This document shows, piece by piece, positions 1-13,796 of a stretch of DNA of 64,000 nucleotides. Numbering within the stretch: position 1 is the stretch's first letter; every line of letters begins with the position of its first letter. A program made the position numbers and the translations under genes. Where the stretch lies: contig NC_134936.1 in NCBI RefSeq assembly GCF_051020765.1, positions 434,001 to 498,000 on the forward strand, read 5' to 3'. Source of the DNA: Lasioglossum baleicum. Lineage: Eukaryota > Arthropoda > Insecta > Hymenoptera > Halictidae. The notes beneath the pieces were generated by a model. The model saw only the letters and a program-made list of their open reading frames with translations. It had not been told where the DNA came from and did no database searches.

Positions 1-1140
1 AAGTCGGAATCTGGAGACGGCGCGCATTTGAATCCCGGCACAGCGAGCGACGCGGCGATAACAGAACATACGGACAATAGGACGTCCTTATATTCAATCT
101 AATCCTCTTTGCTTATATTAGGGTATGTATTCGGATAATGGGGGTACGGATACGGGAGTCTCTACTGTATTCAAAGAACAAGTAGACATAATTGAAATCG
201 TAATTCTAATTGCAATATTTTGTAGGACTCAATATAAATAGTACCGTATACTCATCTTTTTTTATCGATGAATATGATCACTAACTAAAATAAATTCCTA
301 ATAAGATAAAAAAATGTTAACAACCCATTAAAAAGTGTTAAAAACGCGACTGAACATGTTGGTGAAAGTCCCATTTGGGGGTGAACGGAATCTTGAAGCG
401 GGCCCTAGGATTCGGCAAGATCGCACATGTGGCGACCAGACCTTTGGGTTTCCCAGCCATCTGGAAACTATCGAAACGGTGTAGCTTCGAATAATTTTCT
501 GCCAGGGCGGCGAAGACTTCGCTCACCGTGGCCAAGTGGTGCAATAAACACGGCCAGGTAACCCGACGCGCGTCGGCCAGCCAGACATATCGGCATGAAA
601 CCACTAACAAGTTAATTGCAGACCTTGTTTATTGTTCGTAATTGTTTCATGTAAATGACGCTAGCTGCTTCGTGTGGCGTTCTTCCGATTAAAAAAAGAC
701 TAATCTCAAGATAGAATTTGGACTGTGGATAGTCGATTTATTCAAAGTCTTCGAATAACGGCACAATCAATTTTCTACCGAAACCGAAATAATACCGGTA
801 TTCTTTCGGTTTTTCCAATGCTTAGGTTGTTCCAAATGAAAAAGGAACTACAGGCCACTTAATGTTCCGTCGTAAAACCCTCCGCGCGAAGGAACAAGCG
901 CGAGTCCGAATTCACAGGCGAGGCCGTCATAAAACATTCAGCTAAAGACCTTCCAGATGTACCTCCCAACAAAGTGATTTTTAGCCAGCCGAAATAAGCA
1001 CAGCCGATGTAGCCAGATGTATTTGGACCTTTTATACCGTTAAGGTACTAAACTTTATACCGTAGCTACCTTTAACCGAACATACTCCTTGGTTTCAAAT
1101 CCTTGCTTTAGTTTATTAAAAGGAAGTAGACTCGTTTTCA
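1..1140. other. No recognisable gene
   Basis: AT-rich sequence in which I see no convincing coding region, RNA gene or terminal repeat. The short open frames here lack any motif I recognise. Confidence 0.5.
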
Positions 1141-1524
1141 GGATTGCAAGGGTGCGGGATTCGCCCCTTATTCTCATCTCTCGATAATAATACAAACACG
1201 GGGTTTTTCACTAGTCAAAAACTCTAGATAAAAGAACGATCTAGGACACTATCTGCCTCAAAAGTTCTATTTTTTCGTTTACGAGGCGTAATTGGCATTA
1301 TTCGGCAGCATGTAGCTATGAAAATAGCTTGTATGCTTCCGAATAATGCAAATTACGGTGACGACTAATGCAAATTTCGCCTCGTAAACGGAAAATAGGA
1401 CCTTTGAGGGAGATGGGGCCCTAGATCGATCTTTTATCTAGCGTTTTTAACTAGTGAGAAACCCCGTGTTTGTATTATTATCGAGAGATGAGAAGAGGCG
1501 AATCCCGCATCCTTGCAATCCTGG
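1141..1524. repeat. Inverted-repeat element (about 384 bp)
   Basis: The left half, starting GGATTGCAAGGGTGCGGGA, reappears reverse-complemented at the right end. The arms share the blocks ACAAACACGGGGTTTTT, TCTAGATAAA and TTACGAGGCG. The centre is near 1330. A diverged half copy lies at about 9670-9905 and another at 15880-16110 in the arms of the giant inverted repeat, so this is a dispersed non-coding family. Confidence 0.75.
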
Positions 1525-1550
1525 AAAAAGGCTATACGGGAACTGCAATT

Positions 1551-2214
1551 ACTCGAATTAATATTCGGACGTTCTAAAAAAGACGAGAACTTTTTTAATA
1601 TTGTACTAAACGATTTGAACTTTTTTGGGGAGCTACAGCAATTAGTTTACTACAGGACGTGAAAAGAAATTTTTTCAAAAATTGCAATTGATCGGGATTG
1701 TATGAAAAAATACTAAGAGTTGCATTTTACAACTTTTTTATGTGGGCCCATATTGAAAAATTGAAAAATACGCTTTGTAGATCTGTGTCGACTAAACATA
1801 TTTTGAAAATTTCGTCAAAATCGGTTGACGTTGCAATGAGCTAGAAACGTTTAAAGATGGTAGAAATCGCAGATTTTCAGCCTACATCAAAGAATTCTTA
1901 CATCTTTCAAGGCCTGTCGTTTTTTCCCGCATCAACCGATTTCGATGAAACTTTCACAGTGCACATTATTTACGCAGGCCTACAAAACGTACTTTTTAAA
2001 TTTTCAATATAGGCCCGCGCGAAAAAGTTGTAAAATGTAACTTTTAGTATTTTCTCTGCAATTCCGACCAAATGCAATTTTTGAAAAAATTTCTTTTCAC
2101 ATCCTGCAGTAAACTAATTGTTCCAGCTCCCCCAAAAAATTCAAATCGTATAGTACAATATTTAAAAAGTTATCATCTTCTTTAGATCGTCCGAATATTA
2201 ATTCGTGTTACTGT
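1551..2214. repeat. Inverted-repeat element (about 660 bp)
   Basis: The left arm runs from about 1551 and the right arm ends near 2214; CGAATTAATATTCGGACG is matched by CGTCCGAATATTAATTCG apart from one base. The arms are imperfect and meet near 1880. A fragment of the same family is visible at about 13265-13400, inside the hAT element. No ORF or clear target duplication is seen. Confidence 0.7.
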
Positions 2215-2508
2215 ACGTATTAGGGGATAATTAATGTATTACTAGTTTATTGATTTATGTGTAGGTTTACTCTTAATGTAACTGTAAAGAAAATTACGGC
2301 AAGGGGGGAAGAACGTAACATTCAATTTGTACATATAGTTTCCATCTCTCTTGCGATCGATGCAGACAATTTTTATTTTGCACAAAGATCCGCAGTCTAG
2401 GAAAAATAATATAGATATAATAGAAATAAATAAAATTTAATATTTTCTTATATCGGGTTTATTATTTCGTTTTCATTCAGAATCGGTATTTGGAATTGTC
2501 GGTAAAAA

Positions 2509-2710
2509 GGAAGACTGCTACCACCGACGAGATACTATTAAAGACTGCCAGCACCGACGAGATACTGTTAAAGACAGCCAGCCTTATGGGAGTTGGCGGG
2601 ACTCGAATTTTTCGGTATTTCTTACGCCCTCTAGGATATATTTTAGCTCCATCCAGAGAAACAGAAGGCCAACGACGGCATTTTGTCGGTAAAGAAGACC
2701 ACTGAGGAGA
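2509..2710 (+). repeat. Copy of the CACCGACGAGATACT repeat
   Basis: It contains two copies of CACCGACGAGATACT followed by a segment (AGTTGGCGGGACTCGAATTT onward) that matches the inner ends of the giant inverted repeat at 11150-11251 and 14494-14632. Those copies begin CACCGACGA and end TCGTCGGTG, which suggests a small element of about 140 bp with short inverted ends. Confidence 0.6.
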
Positions 2711-2840
2711 TTCTCGTCGCGATGCATCGGTGTGAATGCGAATTATTACGAAACCATATCGATTATTATTAAATGTTACATTCTCCGCCATATTTCAGAC
2801 GATGTTTTGGCACTATTTTAGCACTATTTAGAATTTTTAG

Positions 2841-3066
2841 CGATGTGGTATATCAGATCACTGTAACTTTCACGTTATCCCCGCGCCCACTCGCGCCCAC
2901 TTACTGGTCCCGCGGAATAACACAGGGGCTGGCAGTCTTTAATAGTATCACCGACGAGATACTGTTAAAGACTGCCAGCCCCTGTGTTATTCAGCGGGAC
3001 CGGTAAGTGGGCGCGAGTGGGCGCGGGGATAACGTGAAAGTTACAGTGATCTGATATACCACAGCG
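2841..3066. repeat. Near-perfect 226-bp hairpin
   Basis: Two arms of about 109 bp pair around an 8-base loop (2950-2957). The left arm starts CGATGTGGTATATCAGATC and the right arm ends with its complement with one mismatch. The centre carries the CACCGACGAGATACTGTTAAA motif of the neighbouring repeat. Confidence 0.85.
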
Positions 3067-6000
3067 ATAAAAGTTCCACAATCGACGAGATATTCGTCAA
3101 GTGGAAGAAGAATGATATAGTAGAATGCTGACATTACCCATTCTGTAATTGCCTTATAATACTATATGTATATGTATAATTCTCTTATTGTATTCTTATT
3201 TCCGTTATTATCACCATTGTAATAATTGTTTACAATATAATCGATAGTTTATAGATGAAGGAAAAATGAAAGTAATTACTACGTAATATTCTACAAATGT
3301 ATATTGCAATTTAAATAGTAATTTGAACATTATTGCGTTATATATAAAATAATGATTCTTAAAAAATATTCTGTTATGTTATGTAATGACAAAATTCAAT
3401 CGTTCTTATTAAGATCCTTAGTAGGAAACAGAAAATTAATTTTTTTACTTATTTATGCCATACTTGTAATGCTCGATAGCATTATTGACTGCAATTATTA
3501 AAGCAGAGGTAGTAACAAGATAAAAGTATTAACTAATTTTCGACGGCTCCTATCCATACATTGTTATTTAGAGGCAATATTTCGTACGAAGTTATCTAAA
3601 AAAATAATTCTATTTGACTCTATACGAATATTTCTTGCACCATATATGACGCTATTTAAAAAGTGCGTGTAACATTATTTTATTTCATTCTGAACTGAAG
3701 CACTTCCTGAAACATGATTCATTTATGAGTACATTGTGCGACGAGGCGAAGAGCTAGCAGACGAAGTCGAAGTCGAAATCTTAAAAGAATGAGGATTCTC
3801 CGCGTCTCTTTTTTTCCCGACGCTGTCCTTCTTTGTGTCGGAAACTTGCGTACCGTCGCTCATTGCATAAGCAAATATCATCGGAATTATATAATTTTGG
3901 TACCATTTTCATAAAAAGAAACAAAATTCACCAAATATGTTAAGGAAAATCCTATAAAAAAGTAATGATAAATAATTAAGCTTTGTTGTTTGATTAGTAG
4001 TCTCACACCGATATACCCGACCCGACCCGTATCATGTTACAATGTTTCACTCCAGTTCACGGCGACCGAAGCCCCCGAGCTTCACTTCCCTTTTCTCCGT
4101 TCGTCATCATAGAATAGTGTTTCCTGAAAATTGAATGTCTCTGGCCAGACTCGAGTTTTCGACATTTATAGCAAGCTTGCTATAATCTTATCTTATATGT
4201 CAAAATTTAGTTTTCTATTTAAAATATTTTGTTGTTAAAACTCATTAATAGTTTTAAATAGTACTTGAATATATTTAAAATGATATTGGAATATTGGAAT
4301 ATTACAATTTGGAATGAAGGGCCCAGCCGGACGAGGTAGTCCTTCGAATTATTTAAACAGCCGTTGTGCCATTCAATTTTCGGTCAATTTTCCCCATTTA
4401 CTTGCATTAATTTAATCATATAATTGCATTTAATTGAAATTGATATTTGAGATTTTTTCCCGATTTTTTGGTTCAAAATGTTAATTACACAAAGTGAAAA
4501 ACACGCAAAAATTCGACAAATGCAGGTTTTTTAGAGAAATTGAAAAATAGCATTGATCATATTTTTAGACTATCAACATATGTACCAGAACTTTTTTTAC
4601 GACAGCTCGTAAACGACAAAGAGGGACTGAGGTACGAGGCAGCCGACACAGTTCAAAAGGCTGCGTACCGATTACATCAATGCACATAGGAAAGTTTTTT
4701 ATTTTTCAATCTTTTTTACGGAATTACCAACGTATTTGTGAGATCCTTCTAATTAAAATGAGCCTAAATACGGCATAATTTGAGCCATATTTACTTATTT
4801 AAAGTGTGATAATAATTACCTAATATAGGTTATTATAATATAGGTCATTTAATATAATATATTTATAATTATAAATAATTTAGGGATGTGCGGGCCGCTC
4901 GATGTTCGGGTTCGAGTCGGGTCGGGTCGCCGAAAGTCCGGCGGCGGCCCTTCGATTCGACTTCGAATTCGTCGGGCGGGTATGAAAAGAATCGAACAAG
5001 TTCGGGCGGACGAGTTATTGCGTTATCCGAGATTCAAATACTCTGCGTTCTTATGACATAGATAATGGTAATAATGGTTTTCTTTCTTTACTTATAACGT
5101 GATTTTTAATATACTTGGTTTTTTTATAACTACATTAGGTATATTCGCCAAACGCGTGCCTGCTCTTTATTTGTATTAAAGCTTGAATAATGCACGTTTC
5201 ATGTGAAAAACTTAAAAGACAATATTTCTAGCTTTTTAACGAATTTTCTCCGAATGAACTTAAATATGTATCGATAATATCATTAAAATGTCTTTACGGA
5301 AGTTATACAATACACCTTGTTCCGTCTCAAGAATCGTTGTCCCTCGCAAATATTCGGTTTCTAACGAACGATTTATTAACGGGTCTTCCCTCGAAAATAC
5401 ATTACGATCGAGCCCCCCTTTACAATGTTTTTCCTTATAACAGCGACACGACGATGCAAGATCGGTATTTGTTTTTAGCAATCGCTCGTCCCCCCAAACA
5501 TCAGAGACACGGAGAGTCGATTCTCGAATGTTCTGCAACATTGTCGTGCCCAGGAAACCGTTAGAGATTAAATAATTTGATATACCGTAACTGACCAAAA
5601 ACAGTCGGCATTCGCTTCAGGTATTGCAACCTTCGGAACAACCCAATCGCGATATGGGTCGATTGTATGCACAGTCATAAAATATCTACAGTCTAAAGTC
5701 TAAAGAATCCTCGCGTTCGTTAATCTCGGTCAAATATCCACGTTCACCCTCGACCATCTTGTTTCAAGGATGCGCGCTAGCTCGTAAATCTACGGTAAAG
5801 GGACACCATTAAATTCTTACAACATGCTTCCAAGGGTGCATCGGCCGACCCATACACAATTCTTAATATCGAAGATTTGTGTACGTATATTTCGGACAAT
5901 AAACAATTCGCATGTATACGGTTCATCTGCACTGCTGCTCTCGTAAACCAAGATATGGCATTGCCCTCGCAGGCCCGTCACATGGAAATGCTGCATGTTC

Positions 6001-6681
6001 ATAAACAATCGAAAACCTCTCGTTCTCCAACTCGGGCATACTCCTACTCTTCTTTCCAATCGACCAATCGAAAGAAAGTGTAAAGAGTGATCGATGTCCT
6101 GATTGGAAGCGAAAGATCGACAGCACCAACCAGGTTGCTTACCATTAGAACAAAAGACGATTCATTCTTTTCCCTACTCTAAAGCCAACCTCTCATCCAC
6201 GAGGCGCTTCTCAAAAAACTCGTGTTGTATGGAAGTCGAGTTCACTCTCAGTTCGTTACGATCCTTCGAACGAGTGACACTAACCACCCAACCGAGCGTT
6301 ACACTTCTTGCTACCGATATCGTGCAAGCGAAGTAATACAGATCAACACGGTTTGATCTGCGCGCGTATAAGGCAAGACTTGTCGGCACAGCCTTACTGA
6401 CGAGTCCTCCGGCAAGTCTAGGACGAAACGCAATTCTTTCATTTTTTACATTTCCTTCATTCCATCCAATCCGATCCGATAAATTGAAACAGTTGTCCAA
6501 AGTTAATTCGGCGGACAACCAAACGATAGACTCGCGGACACGACGGTCGCGACAAAAACACACCTAGAAGATTACAATATGGTAAAGTATGGCAATAATT
6601 AAAAACGAAATATAAATATAAACATTATACGTATTATATTTCGTGTTTATATTTTATTCTGTATTATCTATAGGCTCTATA
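3067..6681. other. No gene; repeat fragments
   Basis: No supported coding region. About 3725-3975 resembles one arm of the palindrome family seen at 27865-28265 and 58020-58817 (shared AAATATCATCGGAATTATAT). About 4925-5225 is a diverged copy of sequence at 17090-17340, inverted relative to 8465-8710. The remainder, about 5230-6680, shows nothing I can identify and may be single-copy DNA. Confidence 0.45.
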
Positions 6682-7094
6682 TAATTAACTTCCCGATTTT
6701 ATGGGGAAGTTATTGTAATGACCCCGAAAATCGAAAATCGATTTTTTAGCAGATCTTCACGTTTCATGGTCATTGCAGTCATTTTAGGCTATTTTCAGCA
6801 AAATGTTCGTGTGTGTGTGTGTGTGTGTGTGTGAGTGTGCGCGCGCGCGCGCGTATGGCCGTTTCTATGTACACAAATTTTTCGTTAACGTTTTCAGAAA
6901 AAGTAACAACGCGATCAGGATGATGAATGATGCAATCGATATGCCCCGCTGTAACTTAGAGCTGATTAGATTTTGGTCCATTTTGGTCAAGTAGTTTTTT
7001 AGTTTTTTTAGTTTTTTCGAAAGAAGTTCATTCAACAATGCAATTTATACGAGAGAACGGAAAGTTTCCACCGAAGAAACAAACGTAATTACAC
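6682..7094 (+). repeat. Direct repeat R, left copy, with (GT)n
   Basis: It starts TTAACTTCCCGATTTTATGG, in which AACTTCCC and GGGGAAGTT can form a small hairpin. A GT microsatellite (about 6810-6838) and a GC run follow. A second copy in the same orientation lies at 18441-18839, so the two flank the giant inverted repeat. Short pieces of the same start occur near 28810, 29160, 29424 and 30758. Confidence 0.75.
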
Positions 7095-7404
7095 AAAAAA
7101 ATTTTTTTCGATTTCTTCAAAATTTAAAAAAAAAAATTTTTTTTTAATTTTTTTTTTTGTACCTTACGATGATGTTTCCGCTTACAATAATCGAAAATTA
7201 TCCCAATGCAAGAGTGAGTTAATCATCTCTACTCGCGAGAATACATTTTCAAAGAATATCGATGAAAGTACAAAAAAAAATTTATATTACAATCTTTAAA
7301 AAAACAATCAGTTCAAAACGAATTATTAACTGAGATTAAATTGAAAATTAATATAAACTATATGATAATTATTAATAACATTGATGTTGAAAACGGATTG
7401 ATTA

Positions 7405-7890
7405 ATGGAGCACACATGCGGAATATTAAAATTTATTACTTTTCAAGAAAATACTAAAATTCCGTCTATATTGTGGTTAGATTTTCAATTGGCCAGAGTA
7501 GGAGTGAAAGTAAGAACTCGTTATCGTGATTATATGAAAAATGCACAAATATTGATCAAAATTTTACACCAATAATAAAAATATCGAATCAAGTAAATAT
7601 GTCGAGTGAGGAAAAATATCAAATCACACGTAGTCAAATTCCAGTGGTTCCTGCTGAAGCGATTACGATTCATAAAAGTCAGGGACAAACATACGAGAAA
7701 GTATGTTTGGATTTTAAAAAATCAGAAAGGCGAACTTTACAAATATTGTATGTAGCACTGAGCAGAGTTTCAAAATTGAGCGCAGTTTATATATTTTGGG
7801 ACAATTTAAATTAACAGTATCGAAGAAAACCAAGATCACTACTGCAAACCCGGATAATGAGGAGTTGTATCGTTTGCGAAAAACTAATTA
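7405..7890 (+). pseudogene. Helitron/PIF1-type helicase C-terminal remnant, copy 1
   Basis: The translated piece at 7599-7814 contains AITIHKSQGQTYEKVCLDF and ILYVALSRVSKLS, which match the last two motifs of superfamily 1 (PIF1-like) helicases as found in Helitron Rep-Hel proteins. The upstream piece (from about 7405) reads in another frame and includes SILWLDFQLARVG. At least one frameshift separates them, and everything N-terminal to this is missing. It lies in the left arm of the giant inverted repeat. It is certainly not functional. Confidence 0.8.
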
Positions 7891-8154
7891 AGACAATTTA
7901 TTTTGCAACATTAGTATGCTATAACAAGGAACCAAGCGAGCAACGAGCATACGATGTTGGTTTAATGTGACGCCATATAGCAAACATTTTGATAAGTAGA
8001 GATCTATTGAATTTCCCTGAAAACGTATAATCTTCTTAAAACGTACACTTAATAATGATAATAATATACTGCAACTAACGAAGCGGGAAGTTCTTTGTGT
8101 GGCTCGTGGAGAGTCACACACCAAATTAAAAAAAAACATTAATAGCTATAGGTA

Positions 8155-8285
8155 CTACTAGCCATGCGTACCACTAACCCTTTCGCAAGAGCAGTCCTAT
8201 CCGCGAGCGAGCAAAGCGAGCGAGCAAAAACAACCCTACTCGCGAGCGAGCGAAGCGAGCGAGCAACAATAACCCTCTAGTTTTT
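8155..8285. repeat. GCGAGCGAGC-rich repeat block
   Basis: Two runs of CGAGCGAGC(A/G)AAGCGAGCGAGC-type sequence, each followed by a CCCT motif, precede CCCTCTAG and a T run. The mirrored copy is at about 17505-17630. It might be the 3' end of a Helitron-type element, since CTAG next to T is compatible, but I could not fold a convincing terminal hairpin. Confidence 0.4.
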
Positions 8286-11251
8286 TATTTTATATGATTT
8301 TATTTTAAGTTAATTTCTATTTTATTTTATATTGTATACTATATATTATCTGTTAAGAATGTGTAAGATTAATGATACTTAAGTAGGTTACTTAACAGTT
8401 AATAAAAACATCACCCACTGAAAAGTTATCATAACTTATTACATACCACGTTGTAAATATTTTCTTATAATTTTTTCACGTGAAACGTGCATTATTTCAA
8501 ATTTTAATACAAATAACGATCATGCACATGTCTGCCGAATATACCTAATGTACTTATATAAAAATCACATTATGGACAAGTTATGAAAGAAATACGTACC
8601 AGTATTATTATTATCTATTTCATAAGAACGCACAGTTGATTCTCGGGTATCGCGATAACTCGTTCGCGCGATCTTGTTCTATTGTTTTAGAAGCCGCCCG
8701 ACAAAGGTGAGTCATGAGTACACTGCGGATCTTTATGCAAAATAAAAAATGTTTGCATTGATTGCACGGCACATGAGCCAAATATAAATTGTATTCTTCT
8801 TTTAATTATCCTATTAAGCTGAAACTAATACGTTGATGTCCTTAAATATTTTTAACATGTCCACTGCTTTAAATTGAACGTGTACATTTTTGTCATACAT
8901 GCATAAAATCCGCAGTCTAGTCATAAGCTTCCCGATGTGTTTGACGTATCGCGTACCCGACTCGAGCCCGATAGGCGAAAAACCAAAACAAGGTAATAAA
9001 AGTAGTGGTTTTTTCCCCCTCCCCAAGTTAGCACAGGGTCCTCGAGGTCGAAAACTGAGATTCGACACCCCAGAGTACCCCTAAATGACGTGTCAAAATT
9101 TCATTAAGTTCGGAATACTATCCAGGTAGACGCCTTTTTTCGACCTGCCGACTGGACTATATGAAAAAACTTGACGACACTGAGGAAAATGAAAAATTGA
9201 ATAACTCCAAGAAAAATGGAAAACTTAATGACTCCGAGAAAAATAAAGAACTTACTGACTCTGAGGAAAATGAAAACTTTAATAACTCTCAGTTAATAAG
9301 CTGTCTTCAATGCCTCTTAAAAATGCAATTAATCGCATGTAGGGTTTGATCAGGTGTTTCTCTCTCTATATTAAAAAATATTTAAAAATCCTTTGACAAA
9401 TCTGTTTTGTGGCGTCAGGATACTGCTGTCGATATTCCATCACAATTTGTATAGTATATATTATTTCTCCACTTTGTTTCTATATAAAATTTTAATATGA
9501 TCCTCCATTAGTTTAACGCCCCGTTCAGCGGTATCATTGACCACCTTCAGTCTATGTTTCAGTCAGTCTACTTATTATTCATAATAACTTCTTTTTCCGA
9601 TATTTTAACTGTTTTTCTTTTGTAGATTGCAGCGTATTAATGAATTTAGTTAAGGTAGTAGAGAGACTTCCAGGATTGCAAGATATTCATTTACTCAGTT
9701 CTCGATAATACAAACACGGGGTTTTTAGTCAAAAACGCTAGATAAAACATCGATCTAGGGCGCTATCTGCCTCAAAACTCCTATTTTTTCGATTACGAGG
9801 CGTAATTTTCATTATTCGGCAGCATGTAGCTATGAAAATAGCTATATGCGCAGTTGTATGCTTCCGAATAATGCAAATTACGCCCCTTAATATATCTCTG
9901 TCAGTTATGTATATATAAAAAAACTCTTCAAACAAAAGTTGTAGTATATAAGGAGGTGGATATAGTATCAGAGAAAAAATTTTTTTTCAAAGTAATTATT
10001 TCAAGTTTTCAAAGTCACGGATGTTTTTTCTATCAACAACTGTTTATGCTACATACGGATTCTTAAAGAGAAAAAAGACAAATTCAACGATATATCATAA
10101 CGTCTATTTATGTAAAGATTTAAAAAATTCAAAATTTTCAAATTTGCTGCGCCTCATTTTCCCATGATCCAATCGGCCCCAAAATTTTTCCAGATCATTT
10201 TCTCAACATTTGTTACAATTCTGGTTTACGGGACAAAAAAATTTCATGGTCGAAAAATAAGGTCCACCCTAATGTCCATATACGTAAATTACGAGAAGCA
10301 GTAAAGGGTGCTTGACGTCGAAGAAGAAAATCCTGGTAATTAAAACTTAATATGTACTACATTCTACGTTATTAGAATAATTGTAGTTTAATTATGATAC
10401 ATTTTATATCAACATTTTTTATTTACACTTAGAAACGCACTGTCTCGGAAGGAAATGGACATTCGAGAGAAGCAATAAAATTAGAGCATCATCGCGAAAA
10501 AAGATGAGTTTGCAATAACCTCAATATTTTATGAAATTCTATTATAATTATAGTTATGACTGTGTTTTTTTATTATAGGAAGACAGAAGATCAAATAAAC
10601 TTGTGTATGCTAGTATAAAATCAATTTATATATATATTATACAATTTATTTTATTATTTGTTTGACAACTAATAAATCTACAAATTGTTTCATAAACTAA
10701 AAAATACTTCCTGCATTTTCGTATTCTCCAATCAGTCCAAATAAATACCATCAACCTGTTCTCGATCATATACCAATTTTTATTAATGCAATTATGACAG
10801 TAACAAAACGTTTCTATTTAAAATGAATACATATTTTGAACATAGTTTTAACATTTTTAATTTTTTGGAAGGTTAAAAAATGTAATTAAAAAAGTAATGA
10901 AAAATAAAAATAAAAAAAAAATCCTCGCTGCACGGGAACCCGAAGGCTAGCTCCAGATTGCGATTCATACGCTAGACGGCTCGACAGTCGAATTTCAGTT
11001 TCGTTTCCGTAAGCCGTAAAGCATGGCAACATGGCAAGTTCTAAAAATAGATTGTGGCTCGCACAAGCAGCGCACACGGATATAGTAAAGGTACGCTGGT
11101 GAGTGTAGCGCGCGGGCGCGTTGCTAACACGATACCAATACAGTGTCTTCTGCACCGACGAAATGCCGTCGTTGGCCTCCTGTTTCTCACTCCAGTCAGA
11201 ATATATCCTAGAGGGCGTAAGAGAACACCGAAAAATTCGAGTCCCGCCAAC

Positions 11252-11468
11252 CAGTGATGGGATTGTTGGCGCTTTTCGCACGCATGCGCGAGTTTCGTCA
11301 GGGCCGTGTCTACGTCTACGTCCGAAAGTGGGGAACTACTGGGGGGAAAGTAGTGGGAGACTATATGGCGTGAAATTAGCAGGGCGACCAAGGTACCCGA
11401 TCTTCGTACTTGACTGAGGCTAGAGTCGTCGCGCGTGCGCGTGAAAAGCGCCAACAATCCCATCACTG
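11252..11468. mobile_element. hAT-type MITE, 217 bp
   Basis: Its terminal inverted repeats begin CAGTGATGGGATTGTTGGCG at the left, and the right end is the complement over more than 25 bp. It is flanked by an exact 8-bp target duplication CCGCCAAC (11244-11251 and 11469-11476). An 8-bp duplication with CA(G/A)NG-type ends is characteristic of hAT elements. It has no ORF. Confidence 0.88.
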
Positions 11469-11476
11469 CCGCCAAC

Positions 11477-13796
11477 TAGGGCTGCAGGCGAGCCGAGCTA
11501 AGCTCGAGCTCGACTGGTCGAGTCGGGTCGAGACTCGATTGGTCGAGCCGAGTCGAGTACTCGCACGAAGCGAGCGGCTCGCATCGGTGCGAGTTACATG
11601 CATCGGTGCGAGTTACTTGCATCGATGCGAGTCCAGTCGAGCTTATCGCGGCTCGCAGCAAGCGTGTGATTCGTACGAAATGAACGGCTTGCATGAAGGA
11701 ATCGACTCGAAATAAATTCAAACGTAATACGACATTGAAGTTCTCGCAGTGCCACGTTTAAATTATTATGTTGGATGTGTCTTATCATGATTATTAATGT
11801 ATATTTTTTCAGATTTTACAGACTTTGCGAACAGGTTTTAAAAAATTGGAAATTACCAAAAATTCGGAAAAATGCATATTTCCTATTGAAGTTTGGGAAA
11901 TATCAGGTATATAAAAATTCAATAATGAGATATTGTTAAAACAACCGTTTTTAATTTTTTCCAGAATTTTTTATGTAGTGCATCGTACTTAAAAAAGATA
12001 AAAATAATCTTTTCCGATATTTCTTTACCTTTTGTAGGTGTATTATGTAATAGTGAACATTCTAGTATTCAGAAAAATAAAGTACAAACTTTAAAAAATG
12101 CAGTGCTCTTAAAAAAATAATTTTAAAAATATTTTATTTGCCTATATTTCAATTAATATGAACAATACTTCCAGCAGATACAATTAGTGCAGACGGCAAG
12201 GTCTCCCGCTGCGAATCGAATCCCGCTTTTTTTCTTTTTTGTTAACCATATAATTGTTGTAGAGATATATTAAATATATTTTTCAAAGCACCGATCTCAC
12301 CGATGCGGCTTACACGAAACGAACAATGTATACAATGTATCTGATGTGTAGCCGTGAAATGAGTTTTATTTTAAAGTTTCCAGAGTACATAACTCGTTTA
12401 TTTATATTAATATGTTAGTTGTGTCCCATCGTGATTATTAATGCATATGCTTTTCAGATTTTCGAATTATGCGAACGTCTTTAAAAAATTGCATATTTTA
12501 AAACATTCGAAAAAAATGCATATTTCCTATTGAAGTATGGGAGATAACAGTTTTATAAAAATTCAGTAATGGGATATTGTCGAAATCATTTTTCTTAATG
12601 TTTTTCAGAATTTTATATATACCATATATATATAGTGCAATGTACTTAAAAAAAATAAAAATCAACTTTTTCGATATTTCTTTACCTTTTGTATGTGTAT
12701 TATGTAATTTTGAACATTTTTAACAAACGTAAAAATGCAATATAAATATTGCTTTGACAATATATTTGAGAAATATCACTACAACAATTATATGGTTAAG
12801 AAAGAAGAAAAAAAAGTGTTTAACGAAAAAGAAAATCATTCGGTGTGGGATTCTAATCGTATCTGCTGGAAGTATTGTTCATATATTGAAATATAGACAA
12901 ATAAAATATTTTAAAAATTATTTTTTTAAGAGTATTGCGTTTTTTAAAGTTTGTACAATATAATAATTTAAACGTGGCACGGCGAGAACTTCAATGTCGT
13001 ATTACGCTTGAATTTATTTCGAATCAATTCCTTCATGCATGCCGTTCGTTTCGTACGAATCGCACGCTCGCCACAGTGCGCCGAACCATTGACAAAAATC
13101 GAAAAAGTCACTGCTTCATATCGATTTAAAACAATGTTCATACTATGTCAAAATAAATCAGTTTTTGAGAAAAAGATTTAAAAAATTCAGTAGGAAATTA
13201 GTTACAAGCGAATCTGTACGCGAATTTTAGGAAGATCAAATAGTAGACGTTTGTTGTTCAATTAACACAGATCTACAAAGCGTATTTGTTAAATTTTCAA
13301 TATAGGTCCACATGAAGAAGTTGTATAATGCAACTTTTAGTATTTCTTCCACAATTCCGATCAGTTGCTATTTATGAAAAAAATTTAATTTAAAACGAAG
13401 TTTCAGTTTCGGAAGAACTGAACTGCGAATTCATATATCTACTGAAAACCACCAATAAAACAAAATTTTGTTTATAAATATCGTTTTTTAATGTTTAAAT
13501 AAATACTATATTTATAATAATATCATATTGTGATTGCTCTCAATATAAATAAAAAACCACTTTGTTTCATGTCTCTATCATAAACAGAACAAAAGTTATT
13601 GAATTTTGTCCAAGAAACAGGCATTCCGGCGCACTGTAGATCGGTGCGAGCTGAGCTAAGCTAGACTGGATTGATCGAGCCGGTCGAGTACTCGCATCGA
13701 TGCAAGTAACTCGCATCGTGCGAGTACTCGACTCGACTCGACCAATCGAGTCGAGCTTAGCTCGGCTCGCATTTTGCGAGTACTCGAACAGCCCTA
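11477..13796. mobile_element. Non-autonomous hAT-type element, 2.3 kb
   Basis: It starts TAGGGCTG and ends CAGCCCTA, with subterminal sequence rich in CGAGCCGAGCTAAGCTCG and GCATCGATGCGAGT blocks at both ends. It is flanked by CCGCCAAC at 11469-11476 and 13797-13804. The interior is AT-rich with no transposase. Two internal stretches of about 0.4 kb (about 11740-12240 and 12400-13010) resemble each other partly in inverted order. Confidence 0.82.

Noticed and set aside
5260..6563. Several open frames of 60-130 residues on both strands
   Set aside because: They overlap each other on both strands and lack motifs, splice support or composition suggestive of coding.
8155..8285. Helitron 3' terminus
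   Set aside because: CTAG next to T fits, but the preceding GAGCGAGC runs are direct repeats and do not form the required short hairpin. It was left as a repeat with low confidence.
10886..11281. Open frames at the inner ends of the giant inverted repeat (also 14630-14899)
   Set aside because: The same sequence is open in several frames on both strands and has no homology that I recognise; it is repeat-derived.
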